From contig NZ_BLPF01000003.1 of NCBI RefSeq assembly GCF_011764425.1, positions 1,488,001 to 1,552,000 of the forward strand: a DNA stretch of 64,000 nucleotides, written 5' to 3'. The notes under the pieces are model-generated. The model had not been told where the DNA came from and did no database searches. It saw nothing but the letters and a program-made list of their open reading frames with translations. The DNA comes from Phytohabitans houttuyneae (GTDB taxonomy: Bacteria; Actinomycetota; Actinomycetes; Mycobacteriales; Micromonosporaceae). Position numbers and translations under genes: made by a program. Positions 27,301 through 35,425 of the stretch are shown here, piece after piece (the stretch's first letter is position 1; every line of letters starts with the position of its first letter).

Positions 27301-28674
27301 ATGCTCCAGCTCATCGCCGGTGCGGTCAACGATCGCACCGCCCGCGGGATCGCCGCCGCGGTGAGCCGTCTCGTGCACACCGGTGAGCTGCCCGCCGGCA
27401 CCCGCCTGCCCACCGTCCGCTCGGTCGCGCAGGCGCTCGGCATCAGCCCCACGACGGTGAGCGAGGCGTGGCGGTCGCTGGCCAGCGCGGGGGCGATACA
27501 GACGCGGGGGCGCTCCGGCACGTTCGTGCTCACGCCCACCCGGCCGCGGCAGAAGATGCGCTTCTCCCGCCTGGTCGCCAACCCGTCGACGCTGCCGCAC
27601 GACTTCTCCACCGGCGTGCCCGACCACGACCTGCTCCCCGACCTCGCGCCGGCGCTGCGGCGGATCGGCGACACGCGGCTGACCACGTCGTACCTGGAGG
27701 ATCCGGTGCTGCCCCGCCTGGAGGTGGTGCTGCGCGAGCGCTGGCCGTACCCGCCGCAGCAGCTCACCGTCGTCGACGGCGCCCTCGACGCCCTCGACCG
27801 GGTGGTCGGCGCGGTGGTGCGGTTCGGCGCGCACGTGGTGGTGGAAAACCCGACGTTCCCGCCGCTGCTCGACCTGCTGGAGTCGGTCGGCGCGGTGCCG
27901 GTACCCGTGTCGATGGACGCCGCGGGCATGGAGCCCGCCGCCCTCGCCGCGGCGATGGAGCACTCCCCCACCGCGGTCTTCCTCCAGCCGCGCGCGCACA
28001 ACCCGACCGGCGTCTCGATGACCCCGGACCGCGCCGCCGCCCTCGCCGCCGTGCTCGCCGCCCACGACTCGATCATCGTCGTGGAGGACGACCACGTGGG
28101 CGATATCGCGACCGCGCCGGCCGTGTCGCTCGGCGCCCACCTGCCCGACCGGGTGGCGCACGTGCGCAGCTTCTCCAAGAGCCACGGCCCCGACCTGCGC
28201 CTCGCGGCCGTGGGCGGCCCCGCCGCGCTGGTCACCGCCGTGGCCGACCGCCGCCTGCTCGGCCCCGGCTGGTCCAGCCGGGTGCTGCAGGCGGTGCTGC
28301 TGGACCTGCTCACCGACCCGGCCACGGTGCGCGCCGTGGCGGCCGCCCGCCGCGAGTACGCCCGCCGCCGCGACCTGCTGCTGTCCGCCCTCACCGCCCA
28401 CGGCGTGGAGGCGACGGCCGCGGACGGCATCAACATGTGGATCGCGGTCCGCGACCAGCAGGTGGCGTTGGTGACGCTGGCCGCGCACGGCATCGGGGCG
28501 GCGCCGGGCGCGCCGTTCGAGGTGCGGCCGCTGGGCGAGGACCACATCCGGGTGACGGTCGGCCTGGTCCGCGACGGCTTCGACGACCTGGCCGGGATCC
28601 TCGCCGAGGCCGCCGGGGCGGGCCACCGCGCCAGCGGCCGCCGCACGAGGCCCCTGCACCGCGCCGCGCGGTAG
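27301..28674 (+). CDS. MocR-family regulator (GntR wHTH fused to PLP aminotransferase-like domain)
   Basis: A 457-aa MocR/PdxR-type protein. The GntR winged helix spans residues 5-80 (LPAGTRLPTVRSVAQALGISPTTVSEAWR in pieces), followed by a fold-type I aminotransferase domain: NPTFPPLLDLLESVG, QPRAHNPTGVSM, VVEDDHVGD and the PLP lysine in SFSKSHGPDLRLA. Such regulators sense amino compounds as PLP adducts. Divergence from the pyrimidine/beta-alanine operon makes beta-alanine or a related amine a plausible effector. ATG 27301 follows GGAG by four bases. Confidence 0.9.
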   Translation: MLQLIAGAVNDRTARGIAAAVSRLVHTGELPAGTRLPTVRSVAQALGISPTTVSEAWRSLASAGAIQTRGRSGTFVLTPTRPRQKMRFSRLVANPSTLPHDFSTGVPDHDLLPDLAPALRRIGDTRLTTSYLEDPVLPRLEVVLRERWPYPPQQLTVVDGALDALDRVVGAVVRFGAHVVVENPTFPPLLDLLESVGAVPVPVSMDAAGMEPAALAAAMEHSPTAVFLQPRAHNPTGVSMTPDRAAALAAVLAAHDSIIVVEDDHVGDIATAPAVSLGAHLPDRVAHVRSFSKSHGPDLRLAAVGGPAALVTAVADRRLLGPGWSSRVLQAVLLDLLTDPATVRAVAAARREYARRRDLLLSALTAHGVEATAADGINMWIAVRDQQVALVTLAAHGIGAAPGAPFEVRPLGEDHIRVTVGLVRDGFDDLAGILAEAAGAGHRASGRRTRPLHRAAR

Positions 28675-28680
28675 GCCGCC

Positions 28681-28770
28681 GCCTTCCACAAGCCAAACCC
28701 GACCCACATCGCGAGCTACCGCGACGCCCGCCGTGGTCCGGACCGTCGCTCCCGCGGCCTCACCCTCCGC
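28681..28770 (+). repeat. Dispersed intergenic element, copy B
   Basis: Bases 28715-28770 are the 56-bp core with palindrome GGTCCGGACC, one base different from the copy at 59.5 kb. The left flank (GCCTTC, CCAAACCCGA, GCGA) also matches that copy. It lies directly after the MocR gene stop. Confidence 0.85.
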
Positions 28771-29516
28771 CGCCGGTCCCGCTCCCGCCCGGCGCCGCGG
28801 GGCCTCGCCCGCCCCGCGCGGCTCACGCTGCGCCGCCGCCACCTCCCGCCTGGAACCGCGGGGCCTGGGCCCCCGCTCGCCTTCACCTCCGCCGCCGGTC
28901 ACCGTCCCCCGCACCCGCTGGCCTCGCCTGCGCGCGACCTCAGCCCCCGCCGCCGGTCACCGTCCACCGGCGCCGCGGGGCCTCGCTCGGCCTCATCCCG
29001 TCACCGGCCACCCTCCGCCCAAAACCGCTGGCCTCGCCCGCCGCGCGACCTCACCTCTGTCGCCGGTCACCCTCCGCCCGACACCGTGGGGCCGGCGACC
29101 ACGTGTGCCAGCCACGGGCCCACGAACTGGGCACCCAGCACCGGGCCACGAAGTCCGCCGCTGATCCCGTTCTCGACGAGGACCTGGTCGCCGGGCCGCT
29201 ACCGCAGCGGGTGTTTTTCCCGCCTCGACCTCGGCCGGCTCGGCACGCAGGTGCTTGAGCGCCACGCCCGCCTCCGGCCACCTCGCCCGGGCTCACCTCC
29301 ACCGCCCGTCACGCCCCGCCCGGCACAGTAGGCCTATCCACTGCGCGCGACTCACCCCCGCCGGCCGGCCACCGTCCCACCCCAGCACCGAGCCTCGGGC
29401 ACCGCGCGCTGCGTAGACCGCCGAGCACTCGCGCATGACGCCGGGCACGACGCGAGTGAGGTCATCGCATCACCGTGCGTGGTCGCCCAGCTCAACCCAG
29501 GAGCCCGCTCCGGCAG

Positions 29517-29561
29517 ATCTTGGTGAGTTGGCGTCGAGATGGCGCGCCAACTCACCAAGAT
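29517..29561. terminator. 17-bp-stem hairpin in the spacer
   Basis: A perfect 17-bp inverted repeat (29517-29533 with 29545-29561) and an 11-base loop. The bases before it (GAGCCCGCTCC, CAGATCT) resemble the second module of the dispersed element at 17.1 kb and 59.5 kb. It could end transcripts or be part of a mobile-like repeat. Confidence 0.6.
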
Positions 29562-29974
29562 TCGACGCTCACGCCGCCTGCACCTTGATCGGCAGTCACA
29601 CACCGCGACGACGGCGCCGAACCCGGGCGGCCTCGCGCACTCCCGCCTCGAAGATCTGCAGAGCACGGGCGGAGCTGGCGGCTGCGGCACGGACACCGTG
29701 AGCTGGGAGGACACCGCAGGCTGTCGCACGGCAAAGCAATCCCTACTCCGTAAGTCGAGAGGTTCTGAGGCAGCGAAATCCCTGAGTTGTCGTTACGGCG
29801 GCGGGCACAGCGGGCGTCCAGGGCTCGGCCCGCGGACCCGGCAGCGGAGGCCGGGGAAGTCGGCGAGCCCTGGCGAGCCGCCGGCCGCAGCGGTGCCCGC
29901 GGGAGCATGCGGTCCGCAGGTGACGCGGACCGGGGCAAATCTCGCTCCAAAAGGGCTTGATGTACGGACCCCCG

Positions 29975-30400
29975 CTAGGAGGCGTCGAGCACCTCGGGGT
30001 GGTCGGCGAGCTTGGTGAGCTCGGCGGCGGGGTCGGCGACGAGGCGGCGGGCGTCGAGGTCGAGAACGCCGCCGACGGCGGTGATCTCGGATGCGAGCGT
30101 GCCGTCGGTCTTGCGGAGCTCCTGCCGCAGGCGGAAGGTCTTGCCGCCGCCCCACTCGAAGGCGCAGCTGATGTCGACCTCGTCACCGGCACGCAGCTCG
30201 GACAGGTACCGGATCGTCGTCTCAAGGACCACCGGCCCGCGCCGCGCGGCCTGCATCTTCTGCGGCGTGATGCCGGCGGCGCGCAGGTGCTCCCAGCGGG
30301 CGTGCTCGGCGTACTGCAGGTAGACGGCCTGGTTGAGATGGCCCTGGATGTCAAGCTCGTAGCCGCGCACCCCCACGCGGACGTGAAACAGCTCCCCCAT
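29975..30400 (-). CDS. Acyl-CoA thioesterase, hot-dog fold (4HBT-like)
   Basis: A 141-aa hot-dog protein of the 4-hydroxybenzoyl-CoA thioesterase type. The active-site region is VRGYELDIQGHLNQAVYLQYAEHARWE (in pieces), with the usual aspartate, histidine and asparagine, and the beta-strand core VVLETTIRYLSELRAGDEVDI and GGVLDLDARRLV follow. It probably cleaves a short acyl- or aryl-CoA. The ATG start is 8 bases from a TAGTCT -10-like box, so the mRNA may be nearly leaderless. It lies 11 bases past the SBF transporter gene stop and may be co-transcribed with it. Confidence 0.86.
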   Translation of the reverse strand: MGELFHVRVGVRGYELDIQGHLNQAVYLQYAEHARWEHLRAAGITPQKMQAARRGPVVLETTIRYLSELRAGDEVDISCAFEWGGGKTFRLRQELRKTDGTLASEITAVGGVLDLDARRLVADPAAELTKLADHPEVLDAS

Positions 30401-30411
30401 GCGGCCTGAGA

Positions 30412-31335
30412 CTACCGACCCCAGCGGCGGGCGAGTATGGCGCAAACCACGAACTGGATCTGGTGGAAAAGTATCAGGGGCACCACCAGCACCGCGGCGG
30501 CCGCGGGGCCGAACATCACGGCGGCCATCGGCAGGCCCGTGGCCATGCTCTTCTTGGAGCCGCAGAAGACGATCGTGACGCGGTCGGGGCGGTCGAAGGC
30601 CAGCAGGCGGCCGGTCAGCCAGGTCAGGGCGAGCACCAGGGCCAGCAGCACCGTGAGTACGGCGAGCAGCGCGGCGAGGCGGGCAGGCGAGAGCTGGTGC
30701 CAGACGCCCGCGACGACGCCGGCGCTGAAGGCGGTGTAGACGACGAGCAGGATCGCGCCGCGGTCGGCGTGTCCGAGCAGGCGGGCGTGGCGGTCCAGCC
30801 AGGGGGCGAGCCACGGGCGGGCGGCCTGGCCGGCGGCGAACGGGAGGACCACCTGCGCGGCGATCCCGCCCAGCGAGGCGGCCGAGAAGATGGCGCCGCC
30901 GCCGAGCAGGGCCGCGGCCAGCATCGGGGTGAGCAGTACGCCGGCGAGGTTGGAGAAGGAGGCGCTGAAGATGGCGGCCGGCACGTTGCCGCCGGCCAGC
31001 GCGGTGAACGCGATCGAGGTCTGCACCGTGGACGGCACCGCGCTGAGGTAGAGCAGCCCGTCGTAGAGCGCGGGCGTCAGCACCGGGCCGTCCAGCCACC
31101 AGCCGGCGAGCGCGAGCAGCGGGAAGAGCGCGAACGTGCAGGCCAGCACCACCGCGTGCAGCCTCCAGTGCCGGGCGCCCTCCCAGGCGGCGCGCGGGGC
31201 GATGCGCGCGCCGTAGAGGAAGAAGAGCCCGCCGATCGCGACGGCCGTTGCCACCGACGCCACGGTGGCGGCGGGGCCGCGCGCCGGCAGCAGCGCCGCG
31301 ACCCCGACCGTCGCCATGAGGGCGAGGATGTACAC
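30412..31335 (-). CDS. Bile acid:sodium symporter (SBF/YfeH-like) family transporter
   Basis: A 307-aa membrane protein with about nine to ten helices. SBF-family features are FLYGARIAP, LLYLSAVPSTVQTSIAFTALAGGNVPAAIFSASFSN (in pieces, the crossover motif with conserved P-S-T and N), VLPFAAGQAARPWL, and FCGSKKSMATGLPMA. Members of this YfeH-like branch carry organic anions with sodium; the substrate is unknown. GTG at 31333-31335 gives a complete first helix. It runs in the same direction as the DrrAB-type genes upstream but is separated by 23 bases. Confidence 0.87.
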   Translation of the reverse strand: MYILALMATVGVAALLPARGPAATVASVATAVAIGGLFFLYGARIAPRAAWEGARHWRLHAVVLACTFALFPLLALAGWWLDGPVLTPALYDGLLYLSAVPSTVQTSIAFTALAGGNVPAAIFSASFSNLAGVLLTPMLAAALLGGGAIFSAASLGGIAAQVVLPFAAGQAARPWLAPWLDRHARLLGHADRGAILLVVYTAFSAGVVAGVWHQLSPARLAALLAVLTVLLALVLALTWLTGRLLAFDRPDRVTIVFCGSKKSMATGLPMAAVMFGPAAAAVLVVPLILFHQIQFVVCAILARRWGR

Positions 31336-31358
31336 GCCCCGATCCTGCCCCGTCCCGG

Positions 31359-32150
31359 CTACCGGCTCAGCCGGCGGTAGGCGCGGACCGACAGGGGGAA
31401 GAAGACCGCGATCAGCGCGGCCGGCCACACCAACGCCATCAGCACGGCGTGCTGCGCCGGCCACGAGTCGCCGCCCCAGCCCGGGTTGCCGAACAGCTCG
31501 CGGGCGGCGCCGACCGTCGCGGAGAGCGGGTTCCACGCGGCGATGGCGGCGAGCCAGTCGGGCATGGTCTCGGGTGAGACGTACACATTGGACAGGAAGC
31601 CGAGCGGCCACACCAGGATCTGCAGCGCCATCAGGGCTTCCGCGCTGCGCAGCACGAGCGCGAGGAAGATGCCCAGCCACAGCAGCGCGAACCGCAGCAG
31701 CAGCAACAGCCCGAACCCGGCCGCCGCCCGCCCGATCCCCTCGTGCCATGTCCAGCCGACCGCGAGGCCGCACACGACGAGGGCGGCGAGCGTGAGCACC
31801 GAGTTGAGCATGTCGGCGCTCGCGCGGCCCACCACGACCGCGGAGCCGGCCATCGGCATCGCGCGGAAGCGGTCGGTCACGCCGCGGTTGGCGTCGGTGG
31901 TGACCGCCGTGTACGTGGCCTCGAGCCCGAACAGCATCGTCAGCGCGAACATGCCGGGCATCAGGAACTCCCGGTAGTCGCCGCCGCCGGGCACCTCGAT
32001 CGCGCCGCCGAAGAGGTACCCGAACGTCACCACCAGCATCACCGAGAACAGCAGCCCGAAGACGATCTGCCACGGCTGGGCGACCCAGTGCTTGAGGTCG
32101 CGCAGCGTGATCGTCCACCCGTCCGCGAGGGCCCACCGCAGCCTCGTCAC
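31359..32150 (-). CDS. ABC-2 type export permease (DrrB-like)
   Basis: A 263-aa permease with six helices. The ABC2_membrane pattern includes FGYLFGGAIEVPGGGDYREFLMPGMF (in pieces), ANRGVTDRFRAMPMAGSAVVVGR and the C-terminal LGFLSNVYVSPETMPDWLAAIAAWNPLSAT. DrrB-like proteins export hydrophobic drugs together with a DrrA ATPase. It overlaps the ATPase gene by four bases. Confidence 0.92.
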   Translation of the reverse strand: MTRLRWALADGWTITLRDLKHWVAQPWQIVFGLLFSVMLVVTFGYLFGGAIEVPGGGDYREFLMPGMFALTMLFGLEATYTAVTTDANRGVTDRFRAMPMAGSAVVVGRASADMLNSVLTLAALVVCGLAVGWTWHEGIGRAAAGFGLLLLLRFALLWLGIFLALVLRSAEALMALQILVWPLGFLSNVYVSPETMPDWLAAIAAWNPLSATVGAARELFGNPGWGGDSWPAQHAVLMALVWPAALIAVFFPLSVRAYRRLSR

Positions 32151-33091
32151 GCCGCCACCTCCGTCATCCGCAGGAACACCTCGTCGAGCGTGGGGCGGCG
32201 CAGCGCGATGTCCTCCACCGCGATGCCGCGGGCGTCGAGCGCCCGCACCGCCTCGGTGAGCGCGGCCACCCGGTCCCGCACCGGCGCGGAGACCCGCCGG
32301 CTGTCCGGGTCGAGCTCCGGCTCGGCGTGCGCGATCTCCTTGAGCACCGCCGCCGCGGGGGCCAGATCGGCGTCCGCGCGCACGACCACGTCGATCCGGT
32401 CACCCCCGATCCGGGACTTCAGCTCATCGGGGGTACCGCTGGCGACAACCCGCCCCCGGTCCAGCACCGAGATCTGGCCGGCGAGCTGGTCGGCCTCGTC
32501 CAGGTACTGCGTCGTGAGCAGCACCGTCGTGCCGTCCGCGACAAGCGCCCGCACCGCCGCCCACACCTCGTTGCGCCCGCGCGGGTCGAGGCCGGTGGTC
32601 GGCTCGTCGAGGAAGAGCACCGCGGGGCGCAGGATGAGGCTGGCCGCGAGGTCGAGGCGGCGGCGCATGCCACCGGAGTACTGCTTGACCGGCTTGGCGG
32701 CCGCGTCGGCGAGGCCGAACCGTTCGAGGAGGTGGTCGGCGCGGCGGGCGGCCTCCGCCTTGCCGAGGTGGAAGAGGCGGCCGAACATCACCAGGTTGGC
32801 CCGGCCGCCGAGCACCTCGTCGACCGCCGCGTGCTGCCCGACCAGCCCGATGCGCTCGCGCACCTGGGCGGGGCGGCGCGCCACGTCGTACCCGGCGACG
32901 AGCGCCCGTCCCCCGTCCGCCCGCAGCAGCGTGGCGAGCACGCGCACGGCGGTGGTCTTGCCCGCCCCGTTGGGGCCGAGCAGGCCGTGCACCGTGCCGG
33001 CCCGCACGTCGAGGTCGAAACCGTCCAGCGCCGCCTTGTCCCCGTAACGCTTGCGCAGTCCCTCCACCTGGACCGCCAGCTCAGGAGCCAT
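32147..33091 (-). CDS. ABC transporter ATP-binding protein (DrrA/daunorubicin-resistance type)
   Basis: A 314-aa ATPase with Walker A LLGPNGAGKTT (about residues 37-47), Q-loop GLVGQHAAVDE, signature YSGGMRRRLDLA, Walker B LFLDEPTTGLD, H-loop LLTTQYLDEAD, and the C-terminal DUF4162-type extension typical of DrrA. With the overlapping permease it forms a drug or lipid exporter. ATG 33089-33091 follows GGTGGG; a GTG two codons upstream is possible. The gene is divergent from a TetR regulator that probably represses it. Confidence 0.92.
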   Translation of the reverse strand: MAPELAVQVEGLRKRYGDKAALDGFDLDVRAGTVHGLLGPNGAGKTTAVRVLATLLRADGGRALVAGYDVARRPAQVRERIGLVGQHAAVDEVLGGRANLVMFGRLFHLGKAEAARRADHLLERFGLADAAAKPVKQYSGGMRRRLDLAASLILRPAVLFLDEPTTGLDPRGRNEVWAAVRALVADGTTVLLTTQYLDEADQLAGQISVLDRGRVVASGTPDELKSRIGGDRIDVVVRADADLAPAAAVLKEIAHAEPELDPDSRRVSAPVRDRVAALTEAVRALDARGIAVEDIALRRPTLDEVFLRMTEVAA

Positions 33092-33107
33092 GATCACCCA
33101 CCAAATT

Positions 33108-33163
33108 CTCTACGCCGTACAGAATAGATGCTCCGGGAGTATAGCTCTACGCTGTACAGAGTG
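33108..33163. promoter_or_regulatory. Direct-repeat operator of the TetR-controlled exporter
   Basis: Near-identical 19-base copies at 33108-33126 and 33145-33163 share CTCTACGCYGTACAGA, 37 bases apart. They cover both divergent promoters and the second covers the TetR start codon, consistent with joint repression. Confidence 0.6.
33148..33153 (+). promoter_or_regulatory. -10 box of leaderless tetR-type gene
   Basis: TACGCT ends 7 bases before GTG 33161. The same box with the same spacing precedes the histidine kinase gene at 47.8 kb. Confidence 0.55.
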
Positions 33164-33919
33164 ACCACCGAGTACACCGGCGGAAGTGACCCGAAGCGGA
33201 TCATGGAGCTGCTGTGGGGCGCCCCCGAACGCACCCGCCGCGGCCCCAAGCCCCGCCTGACCGCCGCGCAGATCGTCGAGGCGGCGACCGAGATCGCCGA
33301 CACCGAAGGGCTGGCCGCGCTCTCCATGCGGCGGGTCGCCGAGCGGCTGGGTGTGACGGCGATGTCGCTGTACACGTACGTGCCGGGCAAGGCGGAGCTG
33401 CTCGACCTCATGCTCGACCGGGTCTGCGCCGAGACCGCCAAGCCCGACGACGTGCCGGGCGGGTGGCGGGCCCGCCTGGAGCTGGTGGCCCGCGAGACGT
33501 GGGCGCTCTACATGCGCCACCCGTGGCTGCTGCACGTCGCGACCAACCGGCCCGTGCTGGGGCCGAACCTGATCGCGCGGTACGACTACGAGCTGCGCGC
33601 CGTCGACGGCGTCGGCCTCACCGACATCGAGATGGACCTGGTCGTGACGATGGTCGGCGACTACGTGCACGGCGCGGTGCGCAGCGCGCTGGCCGCAGTC
33701 TCCGTGCCGAAGGAGAGCGGCAAGACCGACGACGAGTGGTGGGCCGAGCTGTCGCCGCTGCTGGAGCAGGTCTACGACCCGGAGCGCTTCCCGGTGGCGA
33801 CGCGGGTGGGCGCGGCGGCCGGCGAGGAGTACGCGGCGCCGCTCGACCCGGCCCGCGCGTTCGAGTTCGGCCTGGCGCGGATGCTGGACGGGGTGGCGGC
33901 GCTGGTCGAGGGGCGTTAG
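33161..33919 (+). CDS. TetR/AcrR regulator with TetR_C-like domain
   Basis: A 252-aa regulator. The helix-turn-helix (AAQIVEAATEIADTEGLAALSMRRVAERLGVTAMSLYTYVPGK, in pieces, about residues 34-75) follows a basic TRRGPKPRL segment, a layout common for regulators of drug exporters with a TetR_C_1-like ligand domain. It is divergent from the DrrAB-type genes and probably controls them. GTG 33161 is preferred because of the -10 spacing; ATG 33128, 11 codons upstream, is possible. Its stop overlaps the converging HxlR gene by four bases. Confidence 0.88.
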   Translation: MTTEYTGGSDPKRIMELLWGAPERTRRGPKPRLTAAQIVEAATEIADTEGLAALSMRRVAERLGVTAMSLYTYVPGKAELLDLMLDRVCAETAKPDDVPGGWRARLELVARETWALYMRHPWLLHVATNRPVLGPNLIARYDYELRAVDGVGLTDIEMDLVVTMVGDYVHGAVRSALAAVSVPKESGKTDDEWWAELSPLLEQVYDPERFPVATRVGAAAGEEYAAPLDPARAFEFGLARMLDGVAALVEGR

Positions 33920-34293
33920 CGGGCGTCGTACTCCGCCTGGGCCTTGCGCACCGCGGGCATCTCGCCCTCGACCAGCTCGATCAGCTCGATCAGCTTGGCC
34001 GAGACGCGGGTGCCGAGCTCGGTCAGCGAGTACTCCACGCGGGGCGGGATCGTGGCCACCACGTCCCGCCGCACCAGGCCGTCGCGCTCCAGGGTCTGGA
34101 GCGTCTGGCTGAGCATCTTCTCGCTGATGCCGTCGACCCGGCGGCGCAGCGCGTTGAACCGGTACGTGCCCTCGGCGAGCGCGGCGAGGGCGAGGGTGCC
34201 CCACTTTCCGCCGACCGCCTCCAGCACGAGGCGGGAGGTGCAGGCGCGCGCGAACACGTCGGCGACGAGATCCTCCATGGCCTCCTCTGGCAT
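33916..34293 (-). CDS. HxlR family transcriptional regulator
   Basis: A 125-aa HxlR-type winged-helix protein: CTSRLVLEAVGGKWGTLALAAL, YRFNALRRRVDGISEKMLSQTLQTLERDGLV (in pieces) and VEYSLTELG are all family blocks. One cysteine (Cys18) lies at the start of the domain, as in thiol- or quinone-sensing members. It is divergent from an NmrA-type NAD(P)H-dependent reductase gene, a common pairing in which HxlR responds to reactive electrophiles. Confidence 0.92.
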   Translation of the reverse strand: MPEEAMEDLVADVFARACTSRLVLEAVGGKWGTLALAALAEGTYRFNALRRRVDGISEKMLSQTLQTLERDGLVRRDVVATIPPRVEYSLTELGTRVSAKLIELIELVEGEMPAVRKAQAEYDAR

Positions 34294-34300
34294 GCCGACC

Positions 34301-34306
34301 AGGCTA
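34301..34306 (-). promoter_or_regulatory. -10 box of leaderless hxlR-type gene
   Basis: On the minus strand TAGCCT lies 7 bases before ATG. Downstream toward the reductase gene, GTTAGTG is repeated at about 34332 and 34349 around TTTCTAGAA, a possible HxlR site. Confidence 0.5.
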
Positions 34307-34365
34307 CCCGATGGTGGGGTACTCTCCTCTGGTTAGTGCTTTCTAGAAGTTAGTGGAGCCTTCCC

Positions 34366-35232
34366 ATGACCGTCGCCGTCACCGCCGCCAGTGGCCACCT
34401 GGGCCGCCTCACCGTCCACGCCCTCCTCGACCGGGGCGTCCCGGCCGCCGACATCGTCGCGGGCGCGCGCAGCCCCGAGAAGATCGCCGACCTGGCCGCG
34501 CTGGGCGTACGGGTGCGCGAGGCCGACTACGACCGGCCCGACACGCTCGCCGGGGCGTTCGCCGGGGTGGACCGGCTGCTGCTGATCTCGGCCAGCGAGG
34601 TCGGCATCCGCGTCCCCCAGCACACCAACGCGGTGAACGCGGCGGTGGCGGCGGGCGTGTCGCTGGTCGCGTACACGAGCGCGCCGTACGCGGACACCAC
34701 CGACCTGCCGATCGCGCCCGAGCACAAGGCGACCGAGGAGGTCATCCGCGCCAGCGGGGTGCCGTTCACGTTCCTGCGCAACTGCTGGTACGTGGAGAAC
34801 TACACCGCCAACCTCGCCACCGCCCTCCAGCACGGCGCGATTCTGGGCTCGGCCGGCGACGGCAAGGTCTCCGCCGCGCCGCGCGCCGACTTCGCGGCCG
34901 CGGCGGCCGCCGTCCTGGCCGGCGACGGGCACGCCAACACGGTGTACGAGCTGGGCGGGGACCAGCCGTTCACCCTGGCCGAGCTGGCCGCCGAGGTGTC
35001 GCGGCAGAGCGGCCGGCAGGTCGTGTACCGCGACCTGCCGCCGGCGGAGTACGCGGGTGCGCTGGTCGCGGCCGGCCTGCCGGACGGGTACGCGCAGCTG
35101 CTGGCCGCGTCGGACGTGTCGCTGAAGGAGGGCAGGCTGCTCGTGGAGACGGGCGACCTCGGCCGCCTGATCGGACGCCCCACGACGCCCCTGTCCGAGT
35201 CGGTGGCCGCCGGACTCGCCGGGCTGTCATAG
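34366..35232 (+). CDS. NAD(P)H-binding NmrA-type oxidoreductase (quinone reductase 2-like)
   Basis: A 288-aa atypical short-chain reductase. The NAD(P) motif is VTAASGHLGRLTVHALL at the N-terminus, followed by VAGARSPEKIADLAALGV, DRLLLISAS, LVAYTSAPYADTT, and RNCWYVENYTANL as in QOR2/NmrA proteins. It probably reduces quinones or related electrophiles. It is divergent from an HxlR regulator. ATG 34366 gives the complete Rossmann start. Directly after its stop lies a damaged copy of the end of the next gene. Confidence 0.9.
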   Translation: MTVAVTAASGHLGRLTVHALLDRGVPAADIVAGARSPEKIADLAALGVRVREADYDRPDTLAGAFAGVDRLLLISASEVGIRVPQHTNAVNAAVAAGVSLVAYTSAPYADTTDLPIAPEHKATEEVIRASGVPFTFLRNCWYVENYTANLATALQHGAILGSAGDGKVSAAPRADFAAAAAAVLAGDGHANTVYELGGDQPFTLAELAAEVSRQSGRQVVYRDLPPAEYAGALVAAGLPDGYAQLLAASDVSLKEGRLLVETGDLGRLIGRPTTPLSESVAAGLAGLS

Positions 35233-35233
35233 C

Positions 35234-35425
35234 CACCCCGTCTCCTGTCTCCCGCGCGCGGCGGATCGCCTCGGGCGCTGGTCCTGCGCAGGATCGCGGG
35301 CTGCCTCCCTCTCCTGCTGGCCTCCAGTCTCCTGCTGGCTCCCTCCTCTGCTGGCCTCTCCCTCTCCTGCTGGCCTCCAGACGGGTGCGGGCGCCGGTCT
35401 CGCGCAGGATCGCGGGCCGTCACAA
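35234..35425. repeat. Degenerate copies of the LuxR gene end
   Basis: Bases 35234-35300 resemble 35422-35500, the last codons of the luxR-type gene, over about 65 bases with small gaps; a shorter copy lies at 35380-35416. Between them, CTCTCCTGCTGGCCTCCAG-like units repeat about four times. The arrangement looks like repeated tail duplication followed by decay. Confidence 0.7.

Larger units (their letters stand above)
28675..29974. repeat. 1.3-kb non-coding spacer with degenerate tandem repeats
   Basis: No supported gene. From about 28760 to 29340 the plus strand carries imperfect units of about 55-65 bases built around CGCCGGTCACCGTCC or CACCCTCCGCCC followed by CGCTGGCCTCGCC. A copy of the 56-bp dispersed element starts the region and a 17-bp-stem hairpin lies at 29517. 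Open frames here are GC-bias artefacts without codon or protein support. Confidence 0.6.

Noticed and set aside
29745-29815. Possible tRNA-like or small-RNA fold near CCGTAA...TTACGG
   Set aside because: The arms are short and the region lacks acceptor, anticodon and T-loop features of a tRNA.
28675-29974. Several open frames of 80-600 aa in the large spacer
   Set aside because: They are proline/arginine-rich translations of degenerate repeats, overlap each other in several frames and match no known domain.
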